Origin: an uncultured Clostridia bacterium
GTDB lineage: Bacteria > Bacillota > Clostridia > UBA1381
Direction: 5' to 3'
Assembly (NCBI GenBank): GCA_910579415.1
Contig: CAJTUY010000001.1
Coordinates: 40,035 to 104,034, forward strand
DNA length: 64,000 nucleotides
Both the position numbers and the translations under genes were made by a program. This document shows, piece after piece, positions 44,982-55,503 of the stretch (positions within the stretch are counted from its first letter, which is position 1; each line of letters opens with the position of its first letter). The notes under the pieces were generated by a model. That model had not been told where the DNA came from. It searched no databases and worked only from the letters and a program-made list of their open reading frames with translations.

Positions 44982-45452
44982 ATGAAAAATGATTTAATAC
45001 GAATACTTTTTGTTTGTCATGGAAATATTTGCCGAAGCACAATGGCTGAATTTGTGATGAAGGATATGGTCAGAAAATGCGGCATGGAGGATAAGTTTTA
45101 TATAGACTCTGCGGCAACAAGCACGGACGAAATAGGAAACGGAGTGCATCACGGTACCGTGAAAAAGCTTCGTGAGGTTGGTGTGCCTGTCGGAGACCAC
45201 AGAGCAAGACAGATTACGGGAAAAGATTATGAGAAATATGATTACATCATAGGTATGGACAATCAGAATTTACGCAATATGCGCCGAATGCTTCCTTATG
45301 ATGGTAAAGGCAAAATATGTCTTTTGCTTGATTTCACAGAAGCGCCGCGTGATATTGCCGACCCATGGTTTACCGGTGATTTTGACGCGACATATGATGA
45401 TGTTCTTAAAGGGTGTGCTGCGCTGCTGGACAGACTTTTGGGAAAAAGATAA
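44982..45452 (+). CDS. Low-molecular-weight protein tyrosine phosphatase
   Basis: A 156-residue LMW-PTP. The catalytic loop is VCHGNICRSTMAE (CX5R); the acid is the Asp of DPWFTGDFD. These enzymes remove phosphate from tyrosine or arginine. A protein-arginine kinase (McsB) exists in this genome, so a YwlE-like role is conceivable but not shown. It sits between tcdA and addB. Confidence 0.93.
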   Translation: MKNDLIRILFVCHGNICRSTMAEFVMKDMVRKCGMEDKFYIDSAATSTDEIGNGVHHGTVKKLREVGVPVGDHRARQITGKDYEKYDYIIGMDNQNLRNMRRMLPYDGKGKICLLLDFTEAPRDIADPWFTGDFDATYDDVLKGCAALLDRLLGKR

Positions 45453-45463
45453 GGAGTATAGGT

Positions 45464-48400
45464 ATGGGAATAAGCATAATACGCGGCGGAATAAGCTCAG
45501 GTAAAAGTGAGCTGTGCATGCGTCAGATAGAAAAAATACATAATGAAAATCCTGAGGCGCGCTGTATTATGATAGTGCCTGACCACTATTCCTATGAAAC
45601 GGAACGTAAATTTGTAGAGAAATTTGGCGGAACAGGTCTTAATAATATTGACGTGCTTACTTTACGTAGAATGGCAATAAGCTGTCTGAGCGCAAAACAG
45701 TTAAATCATCTTACAGAATCCGGCAAGCAGATGCTTATTTTTAAGGCAGCAAATACTGCGAGAGAGGAAATAAAGGATATTGACGGTATGGATATGTCGC
45801 TTGTTACAGCCATGCAGAAGCAGGGTTTTCTTGACATTGCTTCATCTCTTATAAGTGAACTAAAACGTTATCTTATAACACCGGAAATTCTTATAAATCA
45901 AGCCGAGAATGTTGATGACAACCGTACTCTTAAAAATAAGCTTACAGTGCTTTCATCAGTATATGAAAAATACTGTTCTTATGTAGCAGAGTCTGAATGT
46001 ACTGACAGTGACGACGATTTATATGCACTTGCAGAATGCATTAAGAGCGGTAATGAATTTAACAGTGATACATATGTATGGGTTAACCGTTTCGATAAAT
46101 TTATGCCGCAGCAGGTTTGTGTTCTGAGAGCGCTTTTGGACAAGGGCGTACACATGACTGTAAGTGTATGCTGTCCTGAGACTGAGGATGAGAGTGAAAG
46201 AGAGCTGTACATACAGACTGAAAAAACAGTTGATTTGGTTATGCGGCTCGGTGATGAATACGGTTTTGAAGGTTCGGTAAATGCAGGCGAAGCGCTGTCG
46301 CATTTAAAAAATAAACCTGACCTTTATAAGCTTATGCGTTACTGGACGGAGGATTTTGTATACGAGAACGAGCCTAAAAACATATCATTGTTTCAGAGCC
46401 GCGATACTTACGGAGAAATAGAACGTACGGCATGCCGCATAGTTGACCTTGTCCGTGACGGAGATTACCGTTATCGTGATATTGCGATTTTATGCGGCGA
46501 CGAGGAGGAATACCGTCATATAATTGAAGCAGTATTCGCGGAATACGAAATTCCATATTTTACAGACAGAAAAATAATTTTAAGCGACCATCCTATTGCA
46601 ATGCAGTTACAGTCGTTAATCGGAATAATAGGAGAGGACTGGAGCTATGAGGCGGTGTTCAGGTATCTGCGTTCGGGCTTTATTTACAGACGTACAGAGA
46701 AGGGGAAATATGTATTTTTTAATCCGCTTGACCAGGAGGATATCGACGAGCTTGAAAACTTTGTTTTAAAATACGGAATACGCGGTAGGAGCAAATGGCT
46801 TTCGGACGATACGTGGAAACGGGAAAATGATATTATGGGAACAGCCTTTAATGATGAGAGTGAAACAGAGGTCAATGAACGGCTTGAAACGGTCAGACAT
46901 GAAATAACCGCGCCGATAGCAAAGTTTACAGAAGCGGTAAAGGGAAAAAAGACGGCAGAGGAATTTGCAGCTGCGATATTCAGTTATCTTGAGGACATAA
47001 ACTTATATCAGGGACTGAAATCGGATATAGCCGCATTTAAGAAAAACGGCGATGTAAACCGTGCAGAACAATTTACAAAGATATGGAACTTAATTCTTGA
47101 CGTACTTAACCAGACAGTAACTGCGCTTGGTGATGATAAAATGACTTTAGACGAGTTTGGCGAATATATGAGCGTAGGACTTTCCAAGTGCGAAATCCGT
47201 ACAATCCCTTCTGCTATTGACCAGGTATATGTGGGAAGCGTGGAAAGAAGCAGTCACTCAAATGTTAAGGTGATGTTTATTATCGGCGCGAAAAACGGCA
47301 CGTTTCCGACAAGTATAAAAACAGAAGGTTTTTTGTCAAATAAGGATAGAAATACGCTCAGGGACAGCTATGGTATTGAAATTGCTCCCGATACAAAAAA
47401 GAAAATGGACGAGCAGTATTTTAAGGTATACAGAGCAATCGCGGCAGTAAGTGAAAAGCTGTATATGAGCTATTCAGTGCAGAATGAGAAGGGGGATAGT
47501 CAGAGCGCGTCGCATATGCTTATGGAAATACACCGTAAATTCCCTGAAATCAGGGTGACGGATAATTTACTTCCCGATGTAAATACAGATAAAATGTATC
47601 TTTCCTCGCCGAAGGCTACAATACACAAAATGCTTATAAATCTTTCCAAAAGGCATACGGGTATAAGAAATCCGCTTTGGGATATTGTCCGTGAATGGTA
47701 CGAGGAAAATCAGGGTTGGAAACGTATTTTATCTCTGATGGACAGGGCGGATTATTATAACCGTCGCGGCATAATGCTTGACAGTGACATTGCCGCAATG
47801 CTTTACGAAGGTAAAATCACATACAGCGCGAGCAGAATAAACACCTTTGCCCGCTGTCCGTTTGAATACTTTTTAAAATACGGTCTTGACGCGCGCGAAA
47901 GAGAGGAATGGGAAGTAACTCCTGCGAATATGGGAAGCTACGCGCATCGTGTCATAAACGAGTTTTGTATTGCGGTTGAGGATGGGGCGAAAACAAATGA
48001 GGAAAAAATAAACGCATGGCGCGCCCTTACGGATACTAAGCGCACAGAAATTCTTGAAGGTATTATAAATACAGCCTGTGACAATATGACATCATCAAAT
48101 GTGCGTGATAAGGAAAGAACGGCGGGTATATTAAGACGTATGGGGAAAACTGTTTCGGATGCGGCGGGACTGGTACAGAAAAGTCTGGCTTCAGGGAATT
48201 ATGCTGAAAACGGAATGGAGTATGAATTTCAGCTTGACCTGAGCGACAGAGCATCAGTACGCGGAATTATAGACCGTCTTGATATTTGTACTGACGGTGA
48301 TAAATCATATACGCGTATTATTGATTATAAAACGGGAAAAACGGAATTTAATATAGTCAATATTTTTAACGGCTATGACATGCAGATGGTAATTTATGCT

Positions 48401-48940
48401 CTTGCTGCTAAGCAGTTTTTGAGTGACAGCGGTAAAGATGCTGAAGTATCAGGAATTTATTACACAGCGGTAAAGAGTAAATACCGCGCTCTTACATCAA
48501 GGCTCACGGAGGATAATATACGTGAAAGAAATATCGGTGACCTGACACTTGACGGCGTTACCTTCGCTCCGGAAGATGAGGAGGGAAGAGCGCGCGTTAT
48601 TTACAACATGGACAACGGATTTTTTCAAAATCGTGAAAGCGCGTTCACAAGAGTTAAAATGGATAAATCGGACGTGATTACGGGAGTAGGGACCTTTGAT
48701 GAAATAAACGGTCTTATGGACTATGTAAGGGACACAATAACCGATATGGACAGCCGTACTCGAAACGGTGATATACAGCTTAATCCATATGTGTCAAACG
48801 GCATAAGCGCATGTACTTTTTGCAGCTACGGCAGTGTATGTAAATTTGATGCTGACAGAATAAACGAGCGTATTCCAGAGGGAAGCAGTGATGAAATTTG
48901 GGAAATGATGAAAAGCAGGGGAGTGACGAAACGTGGCTGA
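45464..48940 (+). CDS. addB: AddB, ATP-dependent helicase/nuclease subunit B
   Basis: A 1158-residue recombination nuclease subunit. N-terminal Walker A-like GGISSGKS, a RecB-type nuclease domain near the C-terminus (RIIDYKTGKTEF), and the four Fe-S cysteines (CPFEYFL plus CTFCSYGSVC) are visible. AddAB processes double-strand breaks to load RecA at Chi. ATG 45464 follows AAGGAG; its stop overlaps addA by 8 bp. Confidence 0.96.
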   Translation: MGISIIRGGISSGKSELCMRQIEKIHNENPEARCIMIVPDHYSYETERKFVEKFGGTGLNNIDVLTLRRMAISCLSAKQLNHLTESGKQMLIFKAANTAREEIKDIDGMDMSLVTAMQKQGFLDIASSLISELKRYLITPEILINQAENVDDNRTLKNKLTVLSSVYEKYCSYVAESECTDSDDDLYALAECIKSGNEFNSDTYVWVNRFDKFMPQQVCVLRALLDKGVHMTVSVCCPETEDESERELYIQTEKTVDLVMRLGDEYGFEGSVNAGEALSHLKNKPDLYKLMRYWTEDFVYENEPKNISLFQSRDTYGEIERTACRIVDLVRDGDYRYRDIAILCGDEEEYRHIIEAVFAEYEIPYFTDRKIILSDHPIAMQLQSLIGIIGEDWSYEAVFRYLRSGFIYRRTEKGKYVFFNPLDQEDIDELENFVLKYGIRGRSKWLSDDTWKRENDIMGTAFNDESETEVNERLETVRHEITAPIAKFTEAVKGKKTAEEFAAAIFSYLEDINLYQGLKSDIAAFKKNGDVNRAEQFTKIWNLILDVLNQTVTALGDDKMTLDEFGEYMSVGLSKCEIRTIPSAIDQVYVGSVERSSHSNVKVMFIIGAKNGTFPTSIKTEGFLSNKDRNTLRDSYGIEIAPDTKKKMDEQYFKVYRAIAAVSEKLYMSYSVQNEKGDSQSASHMLMEIHRKFPEIRVTDNLLPDVNTDKMYLSSPKATIHKMLINLSKRHTGIRNPLWDIVREWYEENQGWKRILSLMDRADYYNRRGIMLDSDIAAMLYEGKITYSASRINTFARCPFEYFLKYGLDAREREEWEVTPANMGSYAHRVINEFCIAVEDGAKTNEEKINAWRALTDTKRTEILEGIINTACDNMTSSNVRDKERTAGILRRMGKTVSDAAGLVQKSLASGNYAENGMEYEFQLDLSDRASVRGIIDRLDICTDGDKSYTRIIDYKTGKTEFNIVNIFNGYDMQMVIYALAAKQFLSDSGKDAEVSGIYYTAVKSKYRALTSRLTEDNIRERNIGDLTLDGVTFAPEDEEGRARVIYNMDNGFFQNRESAFTRVKMDKSDVITGVGTFDEINGLMDYVRDTITDMDSRTRNGDIQLNPYVSNGISACTFCSYGSVCKFDADRINERIPEGSSDEIWEMMKSRGVTKRG

Positions 48941-51900
48941 TTGGACAGAAGCACAGGCAGAGGCAATATATGAGCCTTCCGGAGAAGGCAGCATACTTGT
49001 ATCGGCGGCGGCGGGTTCGGGAAAAACCGCAGTGCTTGTCGAGCGTATCGCAAATATGATTTTAAACGGCGGCGTTTCAATAGACGAGCTTTTAATCGTA
49101 ACCTTTACAGAAGCGGCTTCGGCTGAAATGAAGGAGCGTATAATATCGCGTATAAACGATGCGTATAAGGAAGCTGTGCGAACAGGAAATACGGGAAAAA
49201 GCAGGTATCTGAAAGAGCAGATGCGTCTTACTCCAAATGCGGATATAAATACGATTGACGCGTTTTGTCTTGGTGTTGTAAAGAATAATTTTCATATACT
49301 CGGTATAGATGCAGGTTTTGGAATTATGGATAAAAATGAGGGCGGAATACTTATGGACGATACAATGTCCGAGCTGTTTCTGTCGCTTTATATTGAGGGT
49401 GATGAGCGTTTTGTGCGCCTTGTAAATACATATGCTTCAAATCGTGACGACGAGGGCTTAAAAAGTGTTGTGCGGAAGGTGTATAATTTTTCGCAGTCAT
49501 TTCCCGAACCTCAGAAATGGCGCAGGGAAAAGGCTAATATGTACAGCAGTGATATGACTGAAAGTATATGGCTGCGTGAGATTATTATGAGCGGTAAAAG
49601 AGAGTATATCGTAAAGCGATTTAAACCGGAATGGAATACGCTGCTTGAACAGATGACAAAGCAGGTGGAAATATCGTGCGGTGTAACCTTTGACAGCGAG
49701 CTTTTGCCTGAAGAAATACACGAGGCGGAAACTTACTGGGGTAAGGTATGGAAAAATGTATGCGCCTGCAAAAGAGCGTGCGATGTTTTGGAAACGGCTG
49801 ATACATGGGATAAGCTTCACAGCTTTTATAAGACATATATTGAAAAGAAGTCATATCTCGGCATGGCGATGAATAAAATTCCGTCAGACAAGGAAGCGCA
49901 GGACGATATATGGCAGGAATATTATGACAGATATAATGAGCTTCGTGATTTCTTCCGCAATGAATGTATGAAGCTGCCTATGCAGGATAAGGATGGGTAT
50001 AACGAGTATGTACATGGGGCAGAAATCAAGCAGGCGGTAGATGATATAGTATGGCTTACAGACAGATTTGACGAAAGCTTTACAGAGAAAAAGAGCCGGC
50101 GTAACGTCAAGTCTTTTTCGGATATTGAGCATCTTACTTATAAGCTGTTCAGCGAAAACGAAAATATACGCGGAGAATATTCAGAAAAGTACAGGGAAAT
50201 ACTTATAGATGAATTTCAGGATACAAACGGTTTGCAGGATGCTATATTCACATCAATTTCGCGGAGCGGCAAAAATATGTTTATGGTTGGTGACCTGAAG
50301 CAAAGTATTTACGGTTTTCGCGGAGGCGACCCGACAATATTCAAGCGTAAAAGCCGCAGTTATACCGAAAAAAGCAGCGACGGAAAGCTTATCAGATTAT
50401 CTCAGAATTTCAGAAGCCGCCGTGAGGTTATAGAAAGCATCAATACATTGTTCGGAGCTGTTATGTCAGACGAGGTGGGAGATGTAATATATACTGACGG
50501 TGAGGAATTAAAGCGTGATAAAGACAGGGAGTGCTATACAGAAGTATCAGACCATCCGATGAATATGCAGACAGGCTATAATTCCGAGCTTTACCGCATT
50601 GCGGTGACAGACAGCGGCGATGAAATTACGGCAGAGAAAGCCGAAGCAGCATTCATAGCTGATAAGATTAACGAGCTTGTAAACAGTCATTATCAGGTTT
50701 ATGACAGAAAAAAAGGTTACCGCGACATAGAATACCGTGATATTGTGATTTTGGTAAGAAGTATAAAAAGCTTCGGTTCTGTTATGAGCGATATGCTTGA
50801 AAAACGCGGAATATCCTCGTTTGTACAGAAGGAGGAATATTTTGAACGCCGTGAAATAAAGCTGATGCTTTCACTTATATCGCTTATAAACAATCATATG
50901 CAGGACATACCTCTTGCGGCTGTTATGCGTTCGCCGATAGGTAATTTCACAGATAACGAGCTTGCGCGCATTAAAATCGGCAGCCGTGCGGGTTCATTTT
51001 ATAAAGCGGTTAAGAGCTATAAGGCAAGGGAAAGTCATATTTCCGACGAGGATAAGAAGCTTCAGACTAAATGCAGGCGATTTATAGGCGACCTTGACCG
51101 CTGGAGAGGGTATGTCAAGATGAAGTCTATTGCGGCGCTTATATGGACGCTGTATGAGGAAACAGGTTTTTATGACCTTATGGGCGCGTTGGAGGGCGGC
51201 GAGGAGGCTCAGGCAAATCTGAGGCTTCTTTATGAACGCGCGAAAAAATATGAAAATTCAGGCTTTAAGGGTATATTTAATTTTATCCGCTATATTGAGC
51301 GAATGGAAAACAGGAACGAGGATATAGCAGGCGCAAAGCTGGTTAATGAAAGCCATAATGTTGTAAGAATTATGACTATTCATAAGAGTAAGGGGCTTGA
51401 ATTTCCTGTTGTATTTCTTGCTCGTACGACAAAGCGGTTTGTCTTTACAAATCCGCGTGATGAAAACAGAATAATGCTGCACAGAGAACTCGGAATTGGT
51501 ATCGATTACTATAATTACGAGGATATGTACTGCAAGAAGCTTGTATTTAATGAATATATAAAGGAAGCGAATAAAAGAGAGTTTCTTTCTGAGGAAATGC
51601 GTCTTTTGTACGTTGCCGCTACACGCGCAAAGGAAAAGCTTATAGTAACCGCATCAAATGTCTATAAAGACGATGACGCTGTAAACGAGCAAATATCTGA
51701 GTGGCATGAACAGTATTATAATAAAAAGCTTATGGGACGCGTGAGCGAAAACGCGCGTTCGTATGCCGATTGGATAATACCTGCCGTAGAAAGCAGCGGT
51801 AAAGGGTGGAAGTGCTGTGATACAGTGATGTCATCTGTTGAATATGAGGAGGACAAAGAGGACGGGGAAAAGGAAATAGTTATTGAAAATCCTGATAAAA

Positions 51901-52634
51901 TGCGTGAATATGTAAGGCAAATTCTTGAATTTGAATATGCATATCCTGAAAGCGGCGCAATTCCTGCAAAAACATCCGTAACCGCGATAAAGGAAATGGA
52001 GGACAGGGAAATGCCGCGTTCTGAGGACCCTGTGTATATGACACAGAAGCCGCAGTTTATGCGAACGGAAATGCTCGGTGCGCAGATAGGTACGGCGCAT
52101 CATCAGGTAATGGCGTTTATAGATATAGACAGGCTTCGTGAAAGCGATGAAAATGATTATGCTGAAATTATCATGCAGGAAATTAAACGGATATCAGACG
52201 AAGGACAGCTTGAAGCGGCGGTTATGTCTGACAGTAAGGTAACGGAAACAATCTGCCGTAATGTATGCGCATTTTTTAAGAGCGATATGGGTAAGGCTGT
52301 GTTCAAGGCGAAGCGTATTTATCGTGAAAAACCGTTTGAAATCAGTATTTCAGCGCATGAATACGATGCTTCGCTGTCGGAGGCATATGACGGTGAAAAA
52401 ATAATCGTGCAGGGAATTATCGACCTGTATTTTGAAGACAGCGCAGGCAATATAACGCTTGTGGATTATAAAACCGATTACTGCAAAACGCAGGAGGAAC
52501 AGGCGGCGGTTGCGAAAAAATATGCCAGACAGCTTGAATTATACGGACAAGCTATGGAGAAAATATTGAAAAAATCGGTAAACAAGAAATATTTATATTT
52601 ATTTTCCGCGCAGAGTGTGATAGAATTAGATTAA
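48933..52634 (+). CDS. addA: AddA, ATP-dependent helicase/nuclease subunit A
   Basis: A 1233-residue UvrD-like helicase with a C-terminal nuclease domain. Walker A SAAAGSGKTAVLV, DEFQDTN (motif II), GDLKQSIYGFRGGDP (III), MTIHKSKGLEFPVV (V) and YVAATRAKEKL (VI) are in order. The nuclease motif is IIDLYFED...DYKTD. It starts with GTG 48933, overlapping addB, so they are coupled. Confidence 0.97.
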   Translation: MADWTEAQAEAIYEPSGEGSILVSAAAGSGKTAVLVERIANMILNGGVSIDELLIVTFTEAASAEMKERIISRINDAYKEAVRTGNTGKSRYLKEQMRLTPNADINTIDAFCLGVVKNNFHILGIDAGFGIMDKNEGGILMDDTMSELFLSLYIEGDERFVRLVNTYASNRDDEGLKSVVRKVYNFSQSFPEPQKWRREKANMYSSDMTESIWLREIIMSGKREYIVKRFKPEWNTLLEQMTKQVEISCGVTFDSELLPEEIHEAETYWGKVWKNVCACKRACDVLETADTWDKLHSFYKTYIEKKSYLGMAMNKIPSDKEAQDDIWQEYYDRYNELRDFFRNECMKLPMQDKDGYNEYVHGAEIKQAVDDIVWLTDRFDESFTEKKSRRNVKSFSDIEHLTYKLFSENENIRGEYSEKYREILIDEFQDTNGLQDAIFTSISRSGKNMFMVGDLKQSIYGFRGGDPTIFKRKSRSYTEKSSDGKLIRLSQNFRSRREVIESINTLFGAVMSDEVGDVIYTDGEELKRDKDRECYTEVSDHPMNMQTGYNSELYRIAVTDSGDEITAEKAEAAFIADKINELVNSHYQVYDRKKGYRDIEYRDIVILVRSIKSFGSVMSDMLEKRGISSFVQKEEYFERREIKLMLSLISLINNHMQDIPLAAVMRSPIGNFTDNELARIKIGSRAGSFYKAVKSYKARESHISDEDKKLQTKCRRFIGDLDRWRGYVKMKSIAALIWTLYEETGFYDLMGALEGGEEAQANLRLLYERAKKYENSGFKGIFNFIRYIERMENRNEDIAGAKLVNESHNVVRIMTIHKSKGLEFPVVFLARTTKRFVFTNPRDENRIMLHRELGIGIDYYNYEDMYCKKLVFNEYIKEANKREFLSEEMRLLYVAATRAKEKLIVTASNVYKDDDAVNEQISEWHEQYYNKKLMGRVSENARSYADWIIPAVESSGKGWKCCDTVMSSVEYEEDKEDGEKEIVIENPDKMREYVRQILEFEYAYPESGAIPAKTSVTAIKEMEDREMPRSEDPVYMTQKPQFMRTEMLGAQIGTAHHQVMAFIDIDRLRESDENDYAEIIMQEIKRISDEGQLEAAVMSDSKVTETICRNVCAFFKSDMGKAVFKAKRIYREKPFEISISAHEYDASLSEAYDGEKIIVQGIIDLYFEDSAGNITLVDYKTDYCKTQEEQAAVAKKYARQLELYGQAMEKILKKSVNKKYLYLFSAQSVIELD

Positions 52635-52656
52635 CAATAAGTCAGAGGTGATATAG

Positions 52657-53001
52657 ATGGCACAGTACGGGAATTTCAATGTGAACAAAAGAAGCAGAGG
52701 TAAAAAAATAGCGATAGCGGCGGCAATTATTGCTGCGGCGTTTGTTATTTTGATTTATATAATAGGTATATTTACGGGCGGCGGAAATGCCGAGCGGGTG
52801 TCGTCTGCGGTGGCGGAAAATGTACGTCTTAAAGAGCAGGTGAGTGAAATGAGCGAGCGTATAGCATTTTTGGAACAGGAAAACGAGGAGCTTGCCGCGC
52901 GTATCGCGCTTATGCCTACTCCCGCACCCACTGCCGAAGCTCCGCAGGAAACGGTACAGCCCACACCGACACAGAATGTCATGCCTCGCGGCGGAAGATA
53001 A
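52657..53001 (+). CDS. Unrecognised bitopic membrane protein with coiled coil
   Basis: A 114-residue protein. Basic N-terminus (~1-18), one transmembrane helix (~19-40), a coiled coil of heptads (~50-85), and a Pro/Thr-rich C-terminus. The layout is like FtsB/DivIC-type proteins, but no motif confirms this. It begins 22 bp after addA (RBS AGAGGTG), so cotranscription is likely. Confidence 0.65.
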   Translation: MAQYGNFNVNKRSRGKKIAIAAAIIAAAFVILIYIIGIFTGGGNAERVSSAVAENVRLKEQVSEMSERIAFLEQENEELAARIALMPTPAPTAEAPQETVQPTPTQNVMPRGGR

Positions 53002-53007
53002 ATTGAC

Positions 53008-53036
53008 TTGTAATTTTAAGCAAAATGTGGTAAAAT
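53008..53036 (+). promoter_or_regulatory. Promoter of ddh
   Basis: TTGTAA, 17-bp spacer, TAAAAT, with TGTGG before the -10. Confidence 0.6.
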
Positions 53037-53079
53037 ATTATGTATAATTAAACTTTACAGAGAAAGGTTATGAAATACT

Positions 53080-54066
53080 ATGAAAATAAGAATTGGAATT
53101 TTAGGCTATGGTAATCTCGGGCGCGGCATAGAATGCGCCGTTAAGCAAAATGATGATTTAGAGCTTGCAGCAGTGTTTACGCGCCGTAAACCCGATACCG
53201 TAAAAATACTTACTGAAGGTGTAGGCGTATATTCTGTAAGTAATGTGCCTGAATTTAAGGATAAAATTGACGTTATGATTTTATGCGGCGGAAGCGCTAC
53301 TGACCTTCCCGAGCAGACGCCCGAATATGTAAAATACTTTAATGTAATAGACAGCTTTGATACACACGCGAATATTCCCAAGCACTTTAACGCAGTTGAC
53401 GCGGCGGCAAAGGCAAGCGGCAATGTGGGTATTATTTCAGTCGGCTGGGATCCGGGCATGTTTTCGCTGAACCGTCTCTATGCCAATGCCATTCTGACAG
53501 ACGGTGAGGATTATACATTTTGGGGCAAGGGTGTAAGTCAGGGACATTCGGACGCTATCCGCAGAATAGAAGGAGTTAAGGACGCAAGACAGTATACTGT
53601 ACCTGTACCTTCAGCGCTTGACGCAGTAAGAAACGGAGAAAATCCTGCTCTTACCACACGCGATAAGCATACACGTGAGTGTTATGTGGTAGCGGAGGAG
53701 GGAGCAGACCTCGACATAATAGAAAACGAAATCAAGACAATGCCGAACTACTTTGCCGATTATGATACAACTGTACATTTTATTTCGGAAGAGGAGCTTC
53801 AAAAGAACCACAGCGGTATTCCTCACGGCGGTTTTGTTATACGCTGCGGAAAGACAGGCAAGAACGGCGAAAACAAACATATTATAGAATATAGTCTGAA
53901 GCTTGATTCAAATCCTGAGTTTACATCATCAGTGCTTGTTGCGTATGCAAGAGCCGCATACAGAATGAGCCAAGAAGGACAGAGCGGCTGTAAGACAGTA
54001 TTTGATGTTGCGCCTGCATATCTGTGCCGTGAAAGCGGCGAGGAGCTTCGCAGACACTTGCTGTAA
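53080..54066 (+). CDS. ddh: meso-Diaminopimelate D-dehydrogenase
   Basis: A 328-residue NADP-dependent enzyme converting tetrahydrodipicolinate to meso-DAP in one step. The N-terminal GILGYGNLGRGIE Rossmann motif, FTRRKPDTVK, CGGSATDLPEQ, IDSFDTHANIP, SVGWDPGMFS and GKGVSQGHSDAIRRI match the family closely. It supplies lysine and peptidoglycan precursor. AGAAAGG RBS. Confidence 0.95.
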   Translation: MKIRIGILGYGNLGRGIECAVKQNDDLELAAVFTRRKPDTVKILTEGVGVYSVSNVPEFKDKIDVMILCGGSATDLPEQTPEYVKYFNVIDSFDTHANIPKHFNAVDAAAKASGNVGIISVGWDPGMFSLNRLYANAILTDGEDYTFWGKGVSQGHSDAIRRIEGVKDARQYTVPVPSALDAVRNGENPALTTRDKHTRECYVVAEEGADLDIIENEIKTMPNYFADYDTTVHFISEEELQKNHSGIPHGGFVIRCGKTGKNGENKHIIEYSLKLDSNPEFTSSVLVAYARAAYRMSQEGQSGCKTVFDVAPAYLCRESGEELRRHLL

Positions 54067-54093
54067 TCCGATTTTAAGAAAGGATGGAGTGTT

Positions 54094-54576
54094 ATGGCGG
54101 ACAATAACCGCAAGAGCAAAAGATTAAAAGATTTAGAATATAATGTATATAAGGCAAATTCTGAGGATACTAATATAAATTTTAATAATAACAGCGGTTG
54201 CATGACATTATTGGCAGGTCTTGTAATAACAATCCTTGTATGTGTTGTAATAATGGGTGCTATGCAGATAGGCAGAAATGGTCCTGCGCTTACCTGCGCA
54301 GCACAGGGATGCAGTAACAGAGTGAAAACGGGCAGTAAATACTGCTGGCTTCACAGCGCAAACAGTACAAAAACACGCAGACCATCTTCCTCATCGGGAG
54401 GTTCGGTGTTTGACAAAGGAACGGTTGAAACGCCCAGTCCCGAAAATTACAAGAAACGTAAAATATATTCGGGTGTCGGCGAGGATAATCAGACAGACAG
54501 TAAATCTGACAGCATGAACAAATCCAATGGAAAGGGGTCGTATAATGGAGGACAGAACGGAGCTATTGGTCAATAA
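54094..54576 (+). CDS. Unrecognised membrane protein with a short Cys/His motif
   Basis: A 160-residue protein. A basic N-terminus (~1-35), one transmembrane helix (~38-60), a compact CAAQGCSN...YCWLH motif (C-x4-C...C-x2-H, ~68-87, possible zinc knuckle), and a polar Ser/Asn-rich tail. The family is unknown. It begins 27 bp after ddh, with AGAAAGGATGG upstream, and its last ~32 bp overlap the cysE start. Confidence 0.65.
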   Translation: MADNNRKSKRLKDLEYNVYKANSEDTNINFNNNSGCMTLLAGLVITILVCVVIMGAMQIGRNGPALTCAAQGCSNRVKTGSKYCWLHSANSTKTRRPSSSSGGSVFDKGTVETPSPENYKKRKIYSGVGEDNQTDSKSDSMNKSNGKGSYNGGQNGAIGQ

Positions 54577-55447
54577 ATTATTGCGGAGTTATGATAAGTA
54601 TGACAATATCTGCCGTATTGACGCGGAAAGCATGCTTTCCAAGAATACGCTTATTGAGATTGTCGAGGAGATACGCAAGATTTTGTTTCCCGGTTTTTTT
54701 GATAACAGTCAGGGCAGAAGTGAATATATAAAATTTCTTGTAGGAGAAAGGCTGGAGTTTATACAGTATAATCTGCAAAAACAAATTGCAAAAACATTGG
54801 GAAGTCAGGACTTGTGCAGTAATTGCCGGCAGTCTGCAATCAATGCAAAAGCTGAGGATATTGTATACCGTTTTCTTGAGCGTCTTGACGTTATACGCGA
54901 ATATTTACATACGGATATAGAAGCGGCATATGACGGCGACCCTGCCGCATACAGTACGGATGAGATAATATTTTCATATCCGGGAGTGTTTGCGATTACG
55001 GTATACAGAATTGCGCATGAGCTTTGGCTTCTTGGCGTTCCGATGATACCTCGTATTATGACCGAGTACGCGCATAGCGTGACGGGAATAGATATTCATC
55101 CGGGCGCCGAAATCGGGAAATATTTCTTTATAGATCATGGCACAGGCATTGTTATCGGTGAAACTACGGTTATCGGCGATAATGTAAAGATTTATCAGGG
55201 AGTAACACTCGGCGCGCTTTCAACCCGTAAGGGTCAGGAATTAAAGGGAGTTAAACGCCATCCGACAATAGGCGATAATGTCACGATTTATTCGGGTACT
55301 ACAATTCTCGGCGGCGATACGGTAATCGGAAACGATGCAACAATAGGCGGTAATGCGTTTATAGTAAGCTCGGTATCTGAGGGAATGAAAGTAAGTGTGA
55401 AAAATCCTGAGCTTCAGTTCACGCGCGGAAATTCATCTGAAATATAA
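54545..55447 (+). CDS. cysE: Serine O-acetyltransferase
   Basis: A 300-residue enzyme making O-acetylserine for cysteine synthesis. A helical N-terminal part (~1-170) is followed by the left-handed beta-helix of hexapeptide repeats ([22 protein letters not shown]). ATG 54545 is chosen because AAAGGGG precedes it at good spacing. It overlaps the previous gene. Confidence 0.94.
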   Translation: MEDRTELLVNKLLRSYDKYDNICRIDAESMLSKNTLIEIVEEIRKILFPGFFDNSQGRSEYIKFLVGERLEFIQYNLQKQIAKTLGSQDLCSNCRQSAINAKAEDIVYRFLERLDVIREYLHTDIEAAYDGDPAAYSTDEIIFSYPGVFAITVYRIAHELWLLGVPMIPRIMTEYAHSVTGIDIHPGAEIGKYFFIDHGTGIVIGETTVIGDNVKIYQGVTLGALSTRKGQELKGVKRHPTIGDNVTIYSGTTILGGDTVIGNDATIGGNAFIVSSVSEGMKVSVKNPELQFTRGNSSEI

Positions 55448-55453
55448 AAGAAT

Positions 55454-55485
55454 AAAGACTGTCCTGAAAAAGGGCAGTCTTTTTA
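55454..55485 (+). terminator. Terminator after cysE
   Basis: Stem AAAGACTG-CC/GG-CAGTCTTT with a T-run (TTTTT). Confidence 0.9.
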
Positions 55486-55503
55486 TCAAAAAAACCAAAT
55501 TTT

